Assembly: GCA_973895155.1 (NCBI GenBank)
Contig: OZ316898.1
Span: 9,734,001-9,798,000, forward strand
Length of the DNA: 64,000 nt
From: Marsupella aquatica
Lineage: Eukaryota; Marchantiophyta
Reading direction: 5' to 3'
The position numbers and the translations under genes were made by a program. How positions within the stretch are numbered: the stretch's first letter is position 1; each line of letters opens with the position of its first letter. Positions 59,642 through 64,000 of the stretch are shown in pieces. Below the pieces are notes generated by a model. That model did no database searches. It had not been told where the DNA came from and was given only the letters and a program-made list of their open reading frames with translations.

Positions 59642-60439
59642 ACACATACACAGGTGGACGCCAATCAATCAAATCCTCCTCATCCTGAAGTAATTCAGCC
59701 CGTTCTTGTCGATTGGACCAGAGAAGCTCCTGCGAGCCAGCAAGACAGCCTTTTGTGCTGCCTTTCACCTCGATCAAAGGTGAGTTGAGACACTGGAATG
59801 ATCGGTTGATCGATTGAGTGACTAATGCAGCTCCTCATTGTATGTTGTATAAATTGCAACGCTCCCGACCCACACAACAGAATTGCTCACCGTGAAACCT
59901 GGCAACTCCAGGCCGAGGATCGAGAGTCGAGTGCCTTCATAATTGTCATGGAGAACCCATCTTCAGGGGGGCACACTCTTGGTCACACTCTTATTAGTAG
60001 TGTTGCCCTGTTTGCCTTTTCCATTCAAATTGATAAGATAAAACTCTCCATGGTCCTTCGTGTCACTCACACTAATTTTATTTACTTGAAATATCTTTTT
60101 GAATTCCATTCACAAAGACAGCATACAAGAGGGCGGCCCAAAGGGCAACACCAGGGGGACCAAAGTCGGAGCCAAACAAGCACTAGGACAGATGTCAAGC
60201 CTTCAGGAAGAAAGACAGCTAAGCAAGCGATTTAACTACTGCACCAGGAGAAGCACACTCCACAAAGCGCCACTATCCCCAAAGCAAAATCCGGTGGAAC
60301 CAGGTTACTAAAATGAGTGAATAATGTTCTCAAAAAAGTAATTAGTTGACGACCCCTTTGTTATTTAAGTTTCATGTTATTCAACAACTAAGTTAGAGCA
60401 CATGAAGAGTTGCATCCTGGACTAGGTTTGAATATGGAG
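59642..60439. other. Spacer, no gene recognised
   Basis: An open frame (59825-60235) has no recognised domain. It could include untranslated parts of the xylosidase relic, but no homology is visible. Confidence 0.4.
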
Positions 60440-60985
60440 ATGAGGGGGAAAAAAGAGTAGATTATTCATGGTAGTAGGCCATGCACAACTTTCCCTTGGT
60501 ACTCTTATGTCCATAGAGTCCATGCAAAATGTTATAGAAGCCTAAGGGTTTCTTACATTCCTTTGGTATTCTTTTATCCATAGTAGTTAAAGGGTTTCTT
60601 ATATTCCCTTGGTGTTCTTTTGTCCATAGTAGCCGAAGGGTTTCTTACATTACCTTGGTAAATGTTACAGTAGTTGAAGAGTTTCTTTCTACCCATGGTT
60701 ATTCAAAAAATTGCTAATTAAATAGAAAACTCATACAATCTACTGGAAAACACTGATATAGCAATCACAACCCATCCAAATGTTATTTTCTTGGACCCCA
60801 CTTTTCACCCCTTTCTTTGTTTATTTGAAAAGTTACTTTTCAGTTTTCCATTGGTTGTACAATTACAAGGTCTAACTGTTTTTTTTACTTGTCTCAAACA
60901 CAGATAATCTTGTTTGGTACTTTTTGCATAACAAACCCTTCTTGTTTGTGACCAATAGTGCTGACTCCTATACCAATGTAATGCA
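60440..60985 (+). repeat. Dispersed repeat R1, copy 3
   Basis: Matches R1 copy 2 in direct orientation from about 60480: repeated 'gggtttcttacatt.cctttggtattctttt.tccatagtag' blocks, 'aacactgatatagcaatcacaacccatccaaa', 'ttcagttttccattg', 'ctcaaacaca.ata' and 'cttcttgtttgtgac'. More diverged than copies 1 and 2. A solo LTR interrupts it; traces resume to about 61365. Confidence 0.8.
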
Positions 60986-61329
60986 TGTTAGGTATTTACT
61001 CTTAGGTCTAGGGTTACGACATGTAACCATAGTTAGGCTAACTGTAGTCGGAGATGTGATTAGGTTAACTAACTTGCACACTATATTCTAAGCGTTGTGT
61101 GCTTGGATAAGTGAAACTAAGGCTCATTGTTAGGGAGCCACTTGAAAGATGAGGAGAGCTTACACTATGGAGACTTGGTATGGCCGACGGACTTAGAGTT
61201 CTGTAAAGCTCTCTTGTGTGTTCCCGTGGACGTAGCCTCAAGGCGGTAAACCACGAATCTCTTGTGTCGACTACTTGTGCGTTGGATGTGTCATGTGCCT
61301 ACCATTGTGAATGTCGTCTATGCTCAACA
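60986..61329 (+). mobile_element. Solo LTR of the copia family
   Basis: A full-length LTR of about 344 bp, starting TGTTAG and ending CTCAACA, with the shared blocks 'tttactcttaggtctag', 'gcttgga.a.gtg.aact', 'cttgtgtgttcccgtggacgtagcctca' and 'ttgtgcgttggatg'. No internal region adjoins it. ATGCA on the left and ATGCC on the right could be a worn 5-bp target duplication. Clearly older than the element at 30.5 kb. Confidence 0.9.
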
Positions 61330-62560
61330 ATGCCCATGTCAGGCTAGAAAGTTTTTAGCCAGCAAATGGACGTTGTTGTACCTACTGTGTTTTAGAAGCA
61401 AGTCTATGTACTAGGTTATAGAAGCAAGTATATTCATGGGCATCCCCTTCCATTGGGTATCCCTTTTCAATCAATCCAAGAGTATCCAAATCATTGGAAT
61501 ACATCTGATGGTACTGGTTTTCTCCCTCCTTTTTCACTTTTGTAAACAGATGGTATGGAAGCTATTGGGTGGGGTAGCTTAGTGGTTGATTTAGAAAGTG
61601 TCAATCTGATGCCCATCCCTCTTCTGATTCATGGTCTGTTTACTAAGGGCATCTCTTAGAAAACCATGAATCGAAAGAGGGATGGGAAGCTTCCCACCAG
61701 ATTAATCCCATTTTGATTTATGGTCAAGTAACACTTGGCCTTGAATTTTGGCATATATCTTTGCTATATACTAGGAAAGGAAACTCCTAGCTCTGTATGG
61801 TTAAGTCCTTATTCTGTATTTAATGTATACAGTACTTAGGAAATAGAGTACACCATGAAAAGTGATAAGTCAACTAAATCTCAGAGGTTAGACATTGTGG
61901 TCCATCTGAGAATCACCCCAAAATATGTTGGCGGGTATGTTATTCCACATAGTGATTATAACTATGATCACAGTATGGGCAGAGTCTACACCTACGAACA
62001 AATAAACAGGTGCATGGAATTTAGGCGGTATGCAGGCCATTTAATGCCATAATGCTCCAACAAATTGTCATGTCGAGGGACAGTGCCTCTTATGCACATC
62101 GGCATGTCCCTCGCCTGCCCGCTAGGTATGTAGTTAGGGCTAGTGTACTACCTGAGTTAGCGACATGTTCTTGTAGCAAGTCTGGGCCGTTCTTGAAGCA
62201 AATGTGCTTGTTAGTGTGACGCCAGGACTTTGCTTGCTTAGGGCATGTCTTTCTTTGTGGGTTTTCAGTTCTTCTTGAATCGCTGTTGACAGAGCTCAGA
62301 CAGTGCTCGTCAGTTCCGTACACGGGATTCACACAGCGATTCGTTAGATGCTCCCGGCCGATCTTGGCATCCCGCCGATTTTTGATTCGATTTCAGTACG
62401 ATTGTTTCTCTTACGCCTTTTATTCAAGAAGAACTCTGTGGTGAAGGGAAGAAAATTGGAGACGTGCTTCTCAGCTGCTCATGTCGGTTCAGACAATTCC
62501 CATTGAAGCCGGTGCAATTTCTTTGAGCAGCATTGGAATGGCGGGTTAAAAGTTATGGGT
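61330..62560. other. Gene-free region
   Basis: No gene supported. A short inverted pair 'gatgcccatccctcttctgattcatgg' / 'accatgaatcgaaagagggatggg' at 61608-61688 could form a long imperfect hairpin. An open frame at 61855-62052 has no recognised motif. Confidence 0.4.
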
Positions 62561-63004
62561 TTAATGTGGTGTTATGTGTATACACCTAACATCCCCGGTT
62601 GAGCCCGTGCTTTTGTTCCCGGCTACCTTCGTGACCCCTTCTGCTATGTGCTGCCTTCGACTGTCACTGCCGACTGCGCATCGACAACCGACTTGCTGTC
62701 GACTGCCTTTTTCTTTCGCGTTTTTGCCCCTTTTCCAGCGTTTCTTGTTTCCGGCCACGCATGACCACCTCCCGGCCGCCGCGTGCCCACTTCCCTTCCG
62801 ACCGCGCGCCCTGTTTTTCTCTTTTTCGCCGTTTCCGGCTGTGGTCTCCCCTTCGCCTCCCTCCCGCATAAGGCAGGCTGCGCATAGGGCATCGTGCCCT
62901 CTCATTTCTGCCAGCATTTTAATTAAGGAGGAAGGGATCCGACTAGCCAAGCACAAGTGCGAGGGGGGAGACAGAGCCGAGGCAGCCAGCAACGCAAGGA
63001 GTGG

Positions 63005-63345
63005 GCACGAGGCCCTAAGCAACATTAAGGAGAGGAGGGGGAGTACATTCAACTCCCTCTCTCGGGAGTCCTGCTAGGCACGAGGCCCTAGGCAAGCAAT
63101 TAAAGCAGGGGGAGGGGGAGACAAGCGCAAGGAGAGGAGGGCACGAGGCCCTATGGAGGATTAAAGAGGGGGGGTTACATTCGACTCCTTTCCCTGGAGT
63201 CCTTCTGCCACTCTGCCACTCTGCCAGGCACAGAAGCATTCATTAAAGCAGGAGAGGAGGGGGAGCGAGAGTGCCAGGAGAAGGCACGAGGCCCTAATAA
63301 GTAACATTAAGGAGGGGAGGGGGAGTTAGTCGCTCCCTTCTCTTC
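63005..63345. repeat. Degenerate tandem repeat with 'gcacgaggccct' core
   Basis: The core 'gcacgaggcccta' occurs at about 63005, 63078, 63141 and 63283. Each is followed by an 'attaa(a/g)g' block and 'gaggggga', and some by a 'ctccct/ctcctt..gagtcct' inverted segment. Unit length varies, roughly 65-140 bp. Confidence 0.75.
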
Positions 63346-63653
63346 GAGAGCACATGAGGAGCCAGGAGGGGGTGCAAAACCCTATGCAGGGCCTGAGCCA
63401 TTGATTGAGACCCCTTTTCTTTTCGTTTTTGGTCGCTGCGCGACCTGCAGCGCCCATGTTTTCCAAATCACAGTGGTTTGTGCATAGGCCCTGGTCTTAA
63501 TTGGGGCCCCATTTCTTTTCTTTCGCTGCGCCCTCGCCTCGCTTCCTCGCTTCGCCGCACTTTTTCCTCCTTAATTAAGTGCTCCGCAGCCTGTACGTAC
63601 ATAGGGTCTCGTCGCTTTTCCCTTGTGCTTGCCAGTTTCCAGGTCCACAATGG

Positions 63654-63735
63654 GGCCCGATGTGTATACACTTAAGGGGCCCGTATATGTATTCACTTAA
63701 GGGGGGGCCGGATGTGTATTCACTAAAAGGGGGTC
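63654..63735. repeat. Three-unit tandem repeat (about 25-28 bp)
   Basis: Units of the form 'ggggcccgatgtgtatacacttaa' at about 63654, 63677 and 63702 differ by a few bases and by the length of the G run. Confidence 0.85.
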
Positions 63736-64000
63736 CATTTTCAGTGTCTTTTCCCTGCCGCCGGCATTAGGCCATTCCGGACAATTGGTCGCCACAGGTC
63801 ATCTACATCGGGCTGCGGGCCCGGGGTATCCACATGGGACAGCAATCCCACATCGCCTATGTATACACATAGGCAAGCGCGACGGGGACACAATTTGAGG
63901 TTTAAGGGTCCTTTTTTTTCCGACGGTTTTTCGACGGTGACGGGTTTTCTCAGTCTTTATACATTTTGCACATTTTGGGTACTGTCACACAGCATGTCAG

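Larger units (their letters stand above)
62561..64000. other. GC-rich repetitive region at window end
   Basis: Composition shifts to GC-rich. Open frames on both strands (62561-63052 minus, 62574-63077 plus) overlap completely and are simple in composition, so neither is called a gene. 'gtgtatacac' words recur at 62575, 63661 and 63859. Confidence 0.4.

Noticed and set aside
62561-63077. Overlapping long open frames on both strands
   Set aside because: They mirror each other in GC-rich, low-complexity sequence, which produces stop-free frames by composition.
1-64000. CRISPR arrays, bacterial operons or prophage
   Set aside because: Tandem repeats here lack regular unique spacers, and the genes are plant nuclear genes with introns.

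Overview
The window is nuclear DNA from a land plant, most likely a non-seed plant such as a moss, liverwort or lycophyte; the species cannot be named from sequence alone. The evidence is GT-AG introns, a plant-type autoinhibited Ca2+-ATPase with an N-terminal calmodulin-binding segment, a plastid-type iron superoxide dismutase, a plant family GH3 beta-xylosidase relic, a Ty1/copia element primed by initiator tRNA-Met, and a MuDR-like (MULE) transposase relic. A run of 100 Ns (28186-28285) is an assembly gap.

Layout. 1-0.6 kb: degenerate tandem repeat. 3.0-8.5 kb (+): multi-exon gene for an unrecognised multi-pass membrane protein. 11.1-16.8 kb (-): complete seven-exon Ca2+-ATPase gene whose exon phases sum to a 1020-residue protein. 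17-30 kb: gene-poor DNA with a dispersed repeat (R2 copy A), an inverted diverged solo LTR, a candidate tRNA-derived SINE and the gap. 30.5-34.6 kb: a copia element with intact LTRs, PBS, PPT and a 5-bp target duplication, but with an internal deletion joining gag to reverse transcriptase. It sits inside a copy of another dispersed repeat (R1). 35-41 kb: AT-rich DNA with no convincing gene. 40.9-44.3 kb (-): five-exon gene for a membrane-anchored protein with a cysteine-rich PAN-like region and a cyclophilin-like domain. 45.7-47 kb: R1 copy 2 lying inside a minisatellite. 47.3-52 kb (-): decayed transposon sequence carrying a MULE transposase with SWIM finger followed by a Pif1-type helicase. 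52.0-52.8 kb: R2 copy B. 54.9-57.0 kb (+): iron superoxide dismutase gene with two in-frame stops that alternative splice choices could avoid. 57.7-59.6 kb (-): intronless, multiply frameshifted beta-xylosidase relic. 60.4-61.4 kb: R1 copy 3, itself hit by a solo copia LTR. 62.5-64 kb: GC-rich DNA with short tandem repeats.

The four real or near-real genes have no evident shared pathway: calcium export, superoxide removal, and two membrane proteins of unknown role. Most of the rest is layered transposon history. Two copia-family insertions landed in two different R1 copies, and R1 itself landed in a minisatellite. The least ordinary object is the MULE transposase plus Pif1 helicase arrangement near 48-52 kb.
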